The translations under genes and the position numbers were made by a program. A stretch of 64,000 nt of DNA from Sarcomyxa edulis (taxonomy: Eukaryota; Basidiomycota; Agaricomycetes; Agaricales; Mycenaceae). The first letter of the stretch is position 1. Every line of letters starts with the position of its first letter. A model generated the notes under the pieces. That model ran no database searches and was not told the DNA's origin. It saw only the letters and a list, made by a program, of their open reading frames with translations. Where the stretch lies: positions 310,001 to 374,000 of the forward strand of contig QUOL01000008.1 in assembly GCA_009761415.1 (NCBI GenBank), in the 5' to 3' direction. Shown in pieces: positions 1 to 14,367 of the stretch.

Positions 1-292
1 AAGAAAATTTCAGAGGAGCTACGGCGGATGTACCGACTCGGAAAGAGAAACCTACCAACTTCAACTTTCGCTTTTGATGGATAGCCAAGCTTACCTGACT
101 TCGTATTCACCGTACGCTCTCAGGTTGGGGGGCTCTGAAATTGGTATGTTTTGTTTGTTGCAACCTAGGACTGGTGTTTCCCTTGCACGGATACACCGCA
201 CTACCTTCCACAATCCCAATTCTAATATCAGCTCCAAAGACACAACCGTGCCAGCCAGCCTACCTACCCTCTCAATTCAAGACCAAGTTTGA
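1..292 (+). pseudogene. truncated, decayed copy of the class 3 lipase 5' end
   Basis: This stretch repeats the start of the intact lipase that begins at 596. Bases 1-155 match exon 1 of that gene (from about 640), including the encoded YSPY segment and the SEIG residues before the first donor site. After the start of intron 1 the copy jumps directly into the middle of exon 2. About 45 bases around 176-221 are nearly identical to 976-1020 (encoding FPLHGYTALPST). The section between, roughly 170 bases of intron and exon 2, is missing, and the frame then breaks. The catalytic part is absent. The fragment runs off the left edge of the window, so more may lie outside. Confidence 0.75.
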
Positions 293-595
293 GTAGTTGA
301 ATCGACAACATTGATATCGAATGTTATAGCTACTCAGTACTTAGGAATGTTCTATGATCTGGTATCTTGTAGGCATCGCACACAATGAGCATACTTACTT
401 GTAGACCACAGTTGATTTTTTTGTGTGATGTGCTTCACGACCGACCAGGAAGAGCCTGAAGTAAAGAAATCTGATCCGAAGCCAAGTATGTCACATCGAC
501 GCGTCCTGATCCTGACGCGTTGTATGTCACGTGCATTTGATATTTTGCGGCCTCTTGACTCCGCTCATGCTGCAACCAGTGGACGATTTTCCAAC

Positions 596-1930
596 ATGGC
601 TACTAGTACTCATCATGCCTCAAATCCAAAACCTCTAACCAAGAAAATCTCGGAAAGCCTAACAGCCGACCAACGGCGTATGTACAGCACCGAAAAACTC
701 AACAACTTTCGATGGATAGCTAAACTCCTAGCGTCGTATTCGCCATACGTTCTCACCTCGAAGGATTTAGCTTCTGATGAACTTTCTGTGGAGGTTTCGG
801 AGATTGGTATGTTTGTTTTGTTACTTACAACATAGCCTTGGTCTAAAATTTCGTTCACACTGCTCACTCACTTGCTTCGTGCGTTTGAAGGGCAATTCGC
901 TGAACTGGTATACCCATGGGGATCTTTAACGGTCGAATTCATATTCCAAAACCTCTCGATCTTCATGAAACCCGGGTTTCCCTTGCACGGATACACCGCA
1001 CTACCTTCCACAATCCTAATTTCAGCTTTTAAAGGCACCACAGCTGACCTACCCGCCTACATCGTCTACCGCCCCGTCAAAAAACAACTCATCATCGCCA
1101 TTGCCGGAACAGCCACTCTCTCTCTAGCCCTACGCGACCTCAAATTCCTCAAGCGTCGGCACCCTTCAGGTCGAGGGAAAGTCCACGCGGGATTTTGGAG
1201 CTTATACCAAGGGATCAAACCCGACGTGATATCCGGCATCCGAAAAGGTCTCAAAGAGCATGAGGTTACCGAAATCGTGGTTACAGGACATAGCATGGGT
1301 GGTGCTATGACACACTTGCTGGCTTTTGACCTCCTGGTTGATACTGAACTGCTACCCCCCGCAATAGCGCTCCAGATCACTGTCTTTGGCGCCCCGAGAT
1401 GCGGAGACGCCAAACTCGCGAAATATTGGTCTGAATTGATTGATGCTCGTCGTACTGAATATGGCAATGTGTCCGAATATTCTATAAAAGCATATAATGA
1501 CGGTACGTCAGACATCCCACTGAGATAAGATATCCTATCGAGCTAGCTGACGAGTGTGTCGTACATAGGCGTACCCGCCCTTCCACCGTTCCATATTGGT
1601 TACAGACATCTTGCCCGAACACCATTATATCTCGTCCAAGGACGAATTTACCATATACCAGCAAGCGAAAGCGAGCACACGTTCTTCCATGTCCGAGTCT
1701 CGACGGATCCAGAAGACAAAGACAAAGACAAAGACAAGGAACCACTAGCAGTACCACAATACCCTCGAGGTGGCCATAATTACTATAACGGACGAGACCT
1801 GGAAAAGCTTGTCCGGAAAATGCGATGGCTGAACAAGATCATGTCTGGGGACGAGAAGGACAAGAACTGGGAAGAGCGCTATGAGGCTCACCTGCGAGAA
1901 AAAGAAAAGAAATACGGGGATAAGTATTAG
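596..1930 (+). CDS. class 3 (fungal-type) lipase, three exons
   Basis: An alpha/beta-hydrolase lipase expected to hydrolyse acylglycerol or similar esters. Exons are 596-806, 891-1502 and 1569-1930; the frame closes at 394 residues. The nucleophile elbow GHSMGG puts the catalytic Ser near residue 205. The acid is probably the Asp of YNDGVPALPP at the exon 2/3 junction, the usual place in this family. The His is in GGHNYYNGRD. An upstream EIGQFAELVY segment is also typical of lipase_3 proteins. The C-terminus is charged, with a DKDKDKDK run. I see no signal peptide after the chosen ATG, so it may be intracellular. The open frame extends upstream to 425 with other ATGs, so the start is the least certain point. 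A broken copy lies just upstream. Confidence 0.88.
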
Positions 1931-4900
1931 ATTTTGTTGAGTATATACCAGTTCATCCTTGGACAACCAATTATAACCATCCAATGCGCATAGGAATGAT
2001 TTGTGCCTGTTAGCTCTACACTCTCGTGATGCAGTTACCCTCCCAACCGCTCTACAGTTGCATCTATTCAAAGGTGTTCGTAGGTATCTGCCAACTGCAG
2101 TTACTTCTCATTGGTCCTCAGACATGCTTCCAATGTTCTTATCTTGTCCGTATGTCTCATCCTATCGTTGCCCTTCATTCTCGTTACCCTTCAGGTCGGT
2201 AGCTAAACTCTCAACACAAACAGACTGTCCAATACCGTGCTAGTGAATACCCTCACCACATCTAGCACTGCACACTCCCGAACAATCACCAATTTCTTCT
2301 CCAGAAGCGGTATAACAAAGTCTTGTCTTGCAATGACCGAATACTAGCTCGTCCCTTCCGAACTACGAGTAGACAGATAGACAGACACCTATCACTCCAC
2401 GCTCCTGTCGGGCACGTTCCATCATTTTTTCGTCCGAGTCGAGGTGAGTTTATCCATTTTGATAAGCTACTATTTACTAGCACCGATTTATGTCAACCCA
2501 CCTGCTTTTCATCTATACGTAGTGCCCATTTCTGTTCATCTCCAGCTTCGCGGGAAGGGAGGATTCTTGCTGGGAAATGGTGCTCACCCACGCTCTGTAA
2601 GGGTTAGGATTCCTTAGAAAGATCGTCGCTTCCAACTACATACCCACAGGAAAGAAAAACCAAAACCAAAACCTTTCATCGAACATGGGGATCCGAGCTT
2701 AATGCCACACGATGCCACTTGTCGATATCTATCCATACAAGCTATCTACTCAGTTTTAATGCTCAAAGAGGCATTAATATTATGGCAGTAACGGATTCCT
2801 TCATTCAGGAACATCGTCATATCCTGGGTAGACAGACACGCAGCGTCCTTCATGTTGCTTCTTCGGGAATGGGAATGTGGGAGGTGAGACTGGGTTAAGC
2901 GATTAGGTCGAGTTCGCTCCACTCCAAGTTCAGACATCCGACGTCTAAACGTTCATGACGGTCATGAAGGAATAGGCCTTCAATCGACAGCTCATAGACG
3001 CCTCCTCGTATGAAAGTTCTAGTCGCTACAGTCATTCCAACTCCGAAAAACAAAAAAAGCGAACAAGGAAGATGACGCATTTCGGTTTGGAAATGAATTC
3101 ATGTCAGAAAGAAGAGAATGCTGGACATGTGCGCTTGCGAAGAAGATTTGACGCGAGGCCTTTGAAGCTATGGTACAAGTCTTGCCCGCTGAAAGGGAAG
3201 GAGAGGATAACAGGGTGGTAGTCAGCGACGGCGATGGGCTAGAAAAAGGAAAGGCAAGGACTCCATAACCAAAGTTAAGTTGTCTAGGACGCCGACGGCC
3301 TCTGAAGAGAATGGAAATACTGCATGTGAATACGCTGGTTGACGCGTTTTTGAGAACCCCAGCATTGAGATTAAGGGCGGGAAGGTTCTGGATTGCCCAA
3401 GGAAGGAAAGACCGGTCAGTTTTTCTAGTCTGAGCTTGAAAGATAAGATTCGATAGATACTTACCACATGCATAACCATCGTAGATGACGACGGACGGTG
3501 AAATTCTGGCTATCTCCAAGCTAGAAACTGCTATAATGGATGCCAATGGGAATGGACCATGGCCCACGTCTCTGTCAAGTTGGTTGATGCCCACATGAGT
3601 ATCTGGTCGACGATCATGAAAACGGCATGTGTTTCGCGAAGCGAGAAAGATGAGGTTAGCGTCTTTCAGGTCGTCAGGCTTGTGTATCCTTGATGAACCA
3701 TCATCGTGACCCTCCAGAGCATCAAGGGGAGAAAAAGGTCGGCCGCCACCCCCTCACTGCCTCCCTTGGCTTAGCGAACCAGTGACTTGAGAATAAATAA
3801 AGCACCTTCGAGAAAATAACATCGACAGCAACATGTGAGAATACGGAGCCTATGTGCGTGATCACCATGAGGAAAAAACAACAGAAATAGACAGTGTCAA
3901 GCTTGGAGCTTCAAGTTTGAAGATCAGCGGCGAGCGCTCCCCATGGACGTTGAAGAGGGATACTGTCACTGCTTGATAGCCGCTCGCTGATACGACCCCA
4001 CAACAGGAATCAGGTCCCCGTCCTACGACATCGCGTGAGCCTTGTACATCAGTCTCTCTGGCAGCATTCAGAGCACACAGTTCAGATGGATACTCAAGAC
4101 AGGGAGAAACGCCAAAAGGAGACATAATTCGGCCTTGTAGCTATTCGTAGCTACACCCATGTAGAGGAGTTGACGGATTGATGACAGACAGGTCTTAACT
4201 TTAGAACAGTCAGTGTGGAGGATTCCAGAGAATGTTACGTACGCTAGACTTCGAAGCAAGCTATCGATCCGGGATGATCGATGTTATGAAGATAGTCCCA
4301 TCATCACCGCTGGCTGTGGAGAGGTCAGACTGGTTCAGAGGGAAAGACTTCCATCTTTTCGCTAAGGAGTAGCACCCGTAGGGTCATACTTCTAGAATGG
4401 GTAACGGAATCGTTCTCGCGCTGTAATTGGAGCACGTCACGGAGTGTATAGACCGACTCGGGGTGGCTCGGAGCACTTTAAGAGAGCCGTTCGGATGATA
4501 AGCTGTAGAAAAAGCCTAGAAATCGCAGTCTCGACGTCGAAAGTTGTAGACTCGCTCGTTCGCCGAGTCCGACTCGGCGGAGTCGCTCCGGTGGTGGGAA
4601 CAGTTCAGCGTTTGGCTCCAGAAGGCATGTGGACATCCGTGGAATAGCCAAAAGGACATTGAATCCAAAAGATCAAGCTCAGAAACAAGTAAGTGCTGTA
4701 GTCAGTGTAAAATTGAACTCTTCCAAACGGGTCCGGAGCGTGAGCGGAGTAGTTCGAGATAGCGGAAGCAGAAAAATGAAAACCAGTTTTCCCTCGGTTT
4801 TCCCCGTAGGGCATCTTGACATCAATTTTCGGCAAGTCCATCGTTCCTGATGGATTCTTGTGATCTTTTACTGTGGATTCTGCTTGCCCAAAGTTTCACT

Positions 4901-5212
4901 CTAAGGCCTCTACGAGTTTAGCGATGGGAGAAATCCCCTATAACGCCTACATATCTGCAATTTTGGACCCGGCCTCTTTTGGTGTCTTTATTTTTGCTGT
5001 GAAAGAAGGGAATCCTCGGAGTGTCGAAGTTGCAGGGACAGTTGAGAGGTTTACCGAGAACAGCTGAAGTTCGCAGGCCGAAGTCGAAGTAAGAAGGTAA
5101 AAAACGCGAAAGGGTGTCTGCTCATATAAAGCCTGCTGGGTTACTCGCCTTCGTCTCTTCAGCGCTTCCCCACTCTTCAAAGCAAGCAATCCCCTCTTTA
5201 TACTGTTCAATC
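1931..5212. other. gene-poor stretch of 3.3 kb
   Basis: No protein family is recognisable on either strand. The longest open frame (minus, 3019-3594, 191 codons) has no recognised domain and no splice partners. The segment 4440-5060 is rich in GACTCGG/GAGTC-like words and contains a hairpin at 4561-4579. The last few hundred bases before 5213 are pyrimidine-rich and are probably the promoter of the membrane-protein gene. Confidence 0.5.
4561..4579. repeat. perfect inverted repeat, 9-bp arms with a 1-base centre
   Basis: CGCCGAGTC, one base, then GACTCGGCG. It lies among further GAGTC/GACTC words in a gene-free stretch. It could form a hairpin or be a symmetric binding site. No function can be assigned. 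Confidence 0.55.
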
Positions 5213-6903
5213 ATGGTCGACTGGCACTCTCAGGCAGAAATCATTAAAGATGGAGGTTTGTTCATTCCGCTCACCTTCGGAGTACCGGCGCTGATAGCTT
5301 TTCTAGCGGCATTTGGCAAGTTTATGCATGCGTTGTTAGGGCTGTACATGTATGCCCTTTCAACGCGTTATATCTCTTTCAAAGCTGAGTTCGAGACAGA
5401 TGGGAATGGTTCACCTCGCTCGGGTTCGACTGGCAATTCATCTCGGGCAAAAAGACGTTTCGTTGGCCCATGGTAGGACTCGTATCTATCGTCCTGATGT
5501 TTTTCGTCTTATTCAACACCTTCGGATTCATAGATATTCTATTTCTTGGGACGTTATTGCCTGTTATTTGCGTTGGTCGGGATGTGAGCATTCCCGGGAT
5601 TTGATTTCGTCCCGTGAAACTGACGCCTTCATACAGAGCAATTGCCTTGAATGTCACAACGTATGTGGGCTGTAAATCCCAACAATTCTGCCATTGACCG
5701 TATCGCGCATAAAGCAAGATCAATTGCCAGGGGCTGTACACGTTCAATCAGGTGGGGAATGACTCAAGTCCCATGTTTTGGTCCATATATGCTGATCCCG
5801 GTCCTCACAGTGTTTCGGTAATGCAGCTATTGGTCTGGCTAGTATCAATCTGTCTCTCCGAACGTACGTGTTTGCCATGTCCAGGACCCAGTCACGAAAT
5901 AACGCGCATATAGTATGGCGGTTTGGTCCCAGAAATGGTACATAACCATCCCCCTCGTTGCCATCATCCTAGGACACTGGTCGCTCCTTCTTCACGGTAA
6001 GCTTCTCCACTTCCTTTCCCTCGCGTCCATTCCAACACGGCATTCCGTCTCCAGGCATACTCCTCAAAGCCGAGTGGGACCCGGTTCAAGGCTGCGTAAT
6101 CACTAGCACCAACAACTCGCTACTGGCTATCACCTTCATCTACTCCATGACCTTTGACTTCCTTGTCCTCAGTCTCACCGCATACAAGTTGATTTGGGGT
6201 GCAACGCGGGCGACTGGAAGGTCCAAGCTTGTCACCCTCATCTTCAAGGATGGTTTGATTTTCTTCATCATCGCGTGAGTCCTCTTGTAACTACACATAT
6301 ACGTGCTGAAAACCTGATCTTTGAACCGACCAGTTTCTTGGCCAACATGCTCGCGACCATCTTCATGCTCCTCAACTTGAACCCAGTCATGTCCATCATT
6401 GCGAACGTACCTGCTGCCATTGCATCTACTGTAAATCTGTTGTTCTATTTCTCCAATCCTTCTTCGACTGACTGGATGTTTCATGTCAGATCGTCGCGTG
6501 TCGCGCGGTCCGCCGCCTCACCAACTATGCATCGACTGGTCCCGAATTATTTGCGTGCGTGTCCATCTCATTTTATTGCGCTGATATATCTGACTCCTGA
6601 GGATTGCGATATAGCAGCACTACCCAAGGATCTACACTGGCATTCCGGACAGGTGCTCAGTCAATCACCCGACCCAAGGTAGTGACCAAAGGGACCATGG
6701 ATGGCGTGCATGTTCAGGTTCGTTCTCAATAGACTTGCTTCTGAATTTTTCTGACGGTTCAAAAATCATAGATGGAGACATTTGAAAGCCCGTCGGGACA
6801 GTCGTACATGGAATACGATGCGGAAGGGAAACCCATCAAAGGAGACAACTACGACCCGGAGAACCAAGGAATCAGCGACGAGTTCAAGCGCCCCCCTTAC
6901 TAG
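5213..6903 (+). CDS. seven-TM-like membrane protein (DUF6533-like), paralogue of the gene at 14368-16643
   Basis: I reconstructed a multi-exon integral membrane protein of about 340 residues with short introns. Exon 1 (5213-5255) encodes MVDWHSQAEIIKDG. It joins a segment ending FGKFMHALLGLYIWEW, then TSLGFDWQFISGKKTFRWPM, then FYFLGRYCLLFALVGIA. Further hydrophobic segments include YITIPLVAIILGHWSLLLHG, LLAITFIYSMTFDFLVL, GLIFFIIAFLANMLATIFML and NVPAAIAST. The tail is hydrophilic (METFESPSG... FKRPPY). The layout (short extracellular N-terminus, about seven helices, charged cytoplasmic tail) resembles the fungal DUF6533-type proteins, whose function is unknown. The minus-strand gene across pgi matches it exon by exon. 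Exon edges were chosen by frame and by this paralogue. The protein is probably surface or endomembrane; a receptor or transport role is only a guess. Confidence 0.8.
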
Positions 6904-8946
6904 ACCCAGACCCATCTCTCCTCTCCATCCCCATCCTATACGCCACTGCCGCCCGCCCTCGCACAAGAAGAAAAGTATAATCAAAAACCGCACAATGAAC
7001 TATCAAATAAAGTCGCATTCCATTCGCATCATCATCAGCATCGTCGATACCACGCAAGCAATACCTTAGTTACCCCATTCTCTTGACCGCATCCATTCCA
7101 CTTTTTTCAACCCACATTCATTATCCACCTCGTTCTCATTCTCTTTCCCCCCTCATCGCGACGTCATTATTCCCTTGTTCATACGCGCCGCCGCTCTTCC
7201 ATTCCCAACCTCCCTCCAGAGCTGTTTTTGATATTTTTTCTCTCGCTTTGTATTCTCTTTTCCCTCCCCACCATCGCCGTCACGGACAATTTCTTGGGTG
7301 GTCTCCATTGATGTACGAATGCAGAGGTTGGGCACGTTGTGCAGTGAAGATTAAACACATACACGCACACATCATCACAAAAAAAGATAAACAACCCAGT
7401 GTAATTTTAACTTCCTACTTATCAATCGACGTAGATGCGACGTCAATCAATACACAAGTAGATTTTTTGACTTCCCACACCATAGTCCCAAGTTAAGCCA
7501 TCTGAACGTTCTGACAGAAATTTTGATATACACTCTCGTACACTTCTCATCGTAGACTTCTCAACCGTTGTCGATGTCGACGGGGAATAGTCAGCACCGA
7601 GCGCTCTCGTTGGGAGGGTACGTCAAGTTCAAAAGTAGGTGGGTAATTATCGATCAGAAATACTACATGTCGCACTTACTGCGGGGAATTACCACCAGGA
7701 TAGTCACTATTGGACGAGCCACATGACCGTACTAGTACGAGAGCCCACGTCGAACCCCACCTGATTTGTATGCTGTCGACCAGTGGCACTGATAGGATTT
7801 CAGGAAACTGGCCATGGTGTGTAAAAGTCCGGAGCTAACGCAGACTTTTTTTTGGGTGATTGATGAGGTCTGGGTTAGGTTCGATTGAGCCCAGCTGTAG
7901 GCTGCAGAATCCGAGTGATTTGAACAGGGCGATAAAGGCATGGCACTGGCATACAGCCCGACCCATACCAATTCAGGACGTAACCTCCTCACAGCGGCCA
8001 GGAACCAGGCATGCACAACATAGAGAGAAGAGGCTCAACTTGAAGCCAGTATGCAGCGGTTGTCGACGCTAACGTTCTTGAGCGTAAGGAAGTGGAGCCT
8101 TGTTGATCGTCACGGGTAAACATTTGTATCCACGGTTTTTTTCTCAATGGCGTATTTACGCAATGGTGCTTTCCTAGAAACATGTTATTATCTTATCTGC
8201 GAGTGAGTGAGAAAGGAGAGGAGCAGAGATAGAGCACGAGGGCCGAATGTGGAGATCATAAGACATGCAACGAAGAAGCATCGCGTGGGTCCCAGTGGAA
8301 AGAGAAATCCACCAAGGAGAGGTCATCCAGACTACAACAGAGACCGCTGCCGCCTACAATAGTTGACAGTATTCCATTGGACAAATCTCAGGCTGTACGT
8401 GGTGTACATCCAGACAGGGAAACAGGGTGGGGCCGCCTTTGAAATCCCCATTTCTCTACGATGCGCTTGCTACAAGCTTTCGCTCTCGGGAAAACGCTAC
8501 ATGGAAAAAAAAAGAACAGGTACACCTTACAAGAATACAGGAACATCATGTCACGATAAGTTATGGTGTCGTACCTGAATGGTGCCTCAGATCGTCAACG
8601 TTCACATATCCTCGAGACGATGAATGGTAACGATAATGAAATACGGACCAAGTTCTCGAGATTCAAAGAACGCTTGAGCAGTCGTATAGACAACCATGAC
8701 TTCTTCCAAGTTCCTGCCTTCGCCTCGGCGAACCCAGCCGGACTTAGTTGTCCACTGTTACGGTACTCTCTGGAGGGAAGACGAGAGAGAGAGAGAACGA
8801 GAGGCTATAAAACGGTCAAACGAATAGACTAATGCTGTAAACACACACCAGTACCTGAATGATTTTTTCAAAGGTTTGTCTTCGAACAATTTACGTATGC
8901 GGAAAGGAGCTAAAGCAAGTACGTCCGGGTTCAAGAGGAGAAGAGG

Positions 8947-8966
8947 GTAAGTGAAATTTCACTTAC
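8947..8966. repeat. 20-bp perfect palindrome
   Basis: GTAAGTGAAATTTCACTTAC reads identically on both strands. It is AT-rich in the centre and lies in a gene-free stretch. It could be a dimeric transcription-factor site or a small cruciform. Nothing else identifies its role. Confidence 0.6.
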
Positions 8967-10407
8967 TTACTTTGTTTATCCTTTCGGGTGGATCGTAAAG
9001 CGCGTTCGGGACCGGGTGAGAAAGAGGGGGAAGGACGATAGTCAACCAGATCTTCCAGGCTTCGTTGTTTACACCGCGGAGGTAGAGGCAGAAGAAACAG
9101 AAAGAATCGACGGTGAAGGGCGGAGGTTAGGCGGCCACCTGGAGAGCTAGTGACCGTACAAAACAGATTTGTTGATACGTTCGCTATCTCCATGGAATGC
9201 GCAGAAAAGTTTATTGGGGGCTTCGTTTGTTGTGTCTGAGTGGACAAACGTACATAAGTTGATACGTGGTAGTCGAGAGAAATTAGAAGAGACATGGTAT
9301 CCGTAAGACCGAGGACGACATTGAGCCGGACACACAGAGCCCGAAGGTATGTGCTGAGTGAGATTACATCGCGCCGACTCGGTTTTCTGAAGTATAGATG
9401 CGCGAACGTGGAAGGTACGTCTATTTGCTAAGCCTAGCAGGACGTGATTCTGTTCGATAGAATGCGAAAATTTCGCGCACATCTCGAACGGAGAGCGGGT
9501 AGGATGAGACGGGCCGAAGGTCATCGAGTGCAAAGATATGACTGTCGATATGGTATGAATCATAACATGAGTGGCATCTATTTGTTAGGCCAGTACAGGA
9601 CGAGCCATGAATCTGGGATCACATTGAGCACATAAATTGATCAAATCATACAGTGATAATAATCGAAAACATGGGCACTCGAGCTGCTTTGACCGAAGGT
9701 GCATGGTTTGGTCGTGTGGTATATCGCAGAATATCTGAGATGATCCAAGTACGTCGGTGGGTCTATCCGGAAGGATATCGACGGCAGCCATATCTATACC
9801 TGATTCCACATGGGTTGAAAGCAACGCGTAGAGTGGTCACCAGCGATAGGTCATATCTAGAGTAGTCGATGCTAAGGAAACCATGACCGGAGGCGTACGC
9901 AAAGCAACTCGAATCCATGACCAATAATGTCACCTTCACAGAGTACATACGCATGCATGGTTGAACGCCAGCGATAGCCACACGACGCCAAGTGATGATG
10001 AAGCATGTCCGTGACCGGTATAGGACGTACAGTCATGCCTCCCGAGGAACGTGCTTAGTATGAATGAGCGGGATAGCACAAAATTCCCTGGCAAACACAC
10101 AGGGTATAACGGGGAAATACTTACCGATGAAATCGATCTCATGCCCATGTAAGCTGAATACACGTCTATTTGATTTCACAACAAAAATTTGCACAAGGCA
10201 ACGAGAAATGTAGGAACTACTCACTATCTTTCTGGAGTTTTTCGGGGGGATTTCGAGTCTGAACATACAGAATGAAGAAGCAGTTCAAAGGCGATTGTCG
10301 TTCAGTTCAAGTGGTACGTCGGGGAGAAGAGGCGAGGTCGGAGTGACCGGTTCAAGTCACACGCATCCCGGCCTGGAGCGAGATAGGTCCGCCGGAACGA
10401 CAACCCC

Positions 10408-10413
10408 TATAAA
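10408..10413 (+). promoter_or_regulatory. TATA box of pgi
   Basis: TATAAA lies 66 bases before the pgi ATG, followed by a C/T-rich stretch with CATC words, the usual look of a highly expressed fungal promoter and transcription start region. Confidence 0.6.
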
Positions 10414-10473
10414 TTACGACCATCATCAACCCATCTCCTCCATCCTCCGACTTGTCTTCATCCCACAACAATC

Positions 10474-12542
<2,069 letters not shown>

Positions 12543-13811
12543 ATGTCTGTTGAGGCAAACTAATTTAAGATCGAAAATAAGAAGAAGGATGTACAACACT
12601 GTCATGTTTTACTACGATTATTAGAAACGCTTTTTTCGTCGCACTTATATTCTGGGGCTCCAATGCATATTGACAGGAGGAGGAGGAGGAGGAGTATATT
12701 ATCTGACAGTACCGGTGATCTCCATCGACATGGTTTCCGTACCAAGGGGGTCCACCAAATGGAAAATATGACATCACGTCGAATAAATTTTTTCTGGCCT
12801 CGAGCGACCCCTCCCTCCCTCCCCCGCGGGAATACATTTCCCGATTAGGAAGGTGCACGTGACTACTCAAAGAGGATCAGAGCGTGACGGGTAACACGAG
12901 TCACCACATCCCTCCTCGAGCCTCCTCGTCGCTCTAGACCTCCCGTGCAGTAACTGCAGTTGCACCTATCCTAGGGGACGGCGGACTCTACTAGCTCACT
13001 ATGGACCCATCAAAGCTCTGTCAGGTAATGGATCTGTGTCAATCAAGTGTTTACTATGGCCAACTCCGCAACTAGCACCCTGCGGCTCAGCTGGAACGAG
13101 CGAACTACCCAAGAACGCGCGACCACACGGGACATCAACGCATACGACCATCACTGCATACGACGTTATGCTGCGCCCAGAGTTGTGTCTACGAAGTACA
13201 GGGTGGGGCAATTATCATATTGCGTACCCGTCCGGGCTATTTCTTTCTTCCCCCGAGCTCTTCAAGTTATCCCGAATTTCCATAGGCATGATGAAAACTC
13301 AGTGAAGAACTCACCAACATCCCTCCCCTACTATATTGACAACCCTCACACCACTTCAAACTTCAGAAAGCTTCCTATAGCAGAGCAACCACATTTTCAT
13401 TTACATCCTCAACAGACTCCATTCAAGTTTGCAGCAGTCATTTTACAATTTATATTATCTCTGTCACCCTAGAATCTGTATGCACACACACATATATATA
13501 TTTGTATCATTATTATTTTGTCAAGTGCTCGAAGCTCTGAGACTGCGAAGACGAAGCAAGTTGAAGTACTTATTTACCCTGTTGTTTGCACTCGGATGTA
13601 TTGAGGGGTGTCTAATAGGCTAGATTTAGGTATTTTTGAGACCAATGTGTGCATATAATGTCAACGACATGCCTACGGCGCGTTCTGGATTTTTTTCCTA
13701 GGGTGGTCGAAAAAAAAAATTCTGGCGTCGGACACCCCCTCCCCCCTCCACGTGATGTCCGGGATTCTAGGTCCGGAGCCCCCTTGTTCCGTACGCGACT
13801 GTCTCGGAGAG

Positions 13812-13839
13812 TTGTGATCGTGCACAGCCACGATCACAA
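13812..13839. repeat. perfect stem-loop, 11-bp arms
   Basis: TTGTGATCGTG and its exact reverse complement CACGATCACAA are separated by six bases (CACAGC). It lies between convergent genes. It may be a transcript-end hairpin or a remnant of a small mobile element. Confidence 0.6.
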
Positions 13840-13877
13840 AAGTCCGGGACTGTAGATGGACGTACACTTGTACAAAT

Positions 13878-13920
13878 CAGACTTGGCCAAGCACCCACTT
13901 TTGAGCATTGGCTAAGTCTG
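13878..13920. repeat. imperfect inverted repeat, about 15-bp arms
   Basis: CAGACTTGGCCAAGC at 13878-13892 pairs imperfectly with GCATTGGCTAAGTCTG at 13905-13920, with a 12-base loop. The word CAGACTTGGCCAA occurs again at 56391, also within an inverted repeat, so the two may be traces of one small dispersed element. Confidence 0.4.
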
Positions 13921-14367
13921 ACCTGGCTGAGTGGCCACTCGTAAACTTCTTGTGGACTTTACTTCAATTAAGAGCTCTACCTCTTATTTGGAGATGGCTT
14001 ATATAAGCGGAGCGTAACAAAATCTGGTCAACATGATTTCAGAGTCGATTAGCAGGTAGATTATCTGGTATAGTGATGTTTGTAACCCAAGATCCTGGAT
14101 GGTATGTAGATATGTCGTATAAGTAAAGAGCGACTTGTGGAAGGAGGGAACAACTAAAACGAGGGTAGGGTATCCAGACAAATAGTCTAAGTCAACGGAG
14201 GGTATACGTGTATGTTGTATTTTTTCCAAGTAATCCATCGATACAAAATCCTAGAGTATCCGTGCTAATTATTTAGCTAATGCAGGACATATGTATCAAC
14301 GACGTGATATGGCAATTTTTGTGTGGTATAAATCTTGCGGCCTCAACGCCACAGAACACAAGGAGTT

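Larger units (their letters stand above)
6904..10473. other. gene-free stretch of 3.6 kb upstream of pgi
   Basis: No recognisable coding exon on either strand; open frames are short and have no family resemblance. The segment 7080-7270 is strongly pyrimidine-rich and probably belongs to the 3' end or terminator of the preceding gene. A 20-bp perfect palindrome lies at 8947-8966. The last 100 bases hold the pgi promoter. Confidence 0.5.
12543..14367. other. intergenic, low-complexity, with hairpins
   Basis: No gene recognised. An (AGG)n run lies near 12676-12693 and a CA/TA run near 13484-13502. Two stretches resemble each other loosely (about 12780-12835 and 13700-13760): an A/T-run, TTCTGGC, then C-rich CCCCTCCCYCC. 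Two stem-loops lie at 13812-13839 and 13878-13920. The 3' ends of two convergent genes (pgi and the minus-strand membrane protein) should lie here. Confidence 0.45.

Noticed and set aside
3019..3594. 191-codon minus-strand open frame
   Set aside because: No recognisable domain, no supporting splice structure, skewed Ser/Phe/Leu content expected of chance frames in this composition.
7083..7496. 137-codon plus-strand frame
   Set aside because: Its composition reflects a pyrimidine-rich 3'/intergenic stretch; no domain, no homologue recognised.
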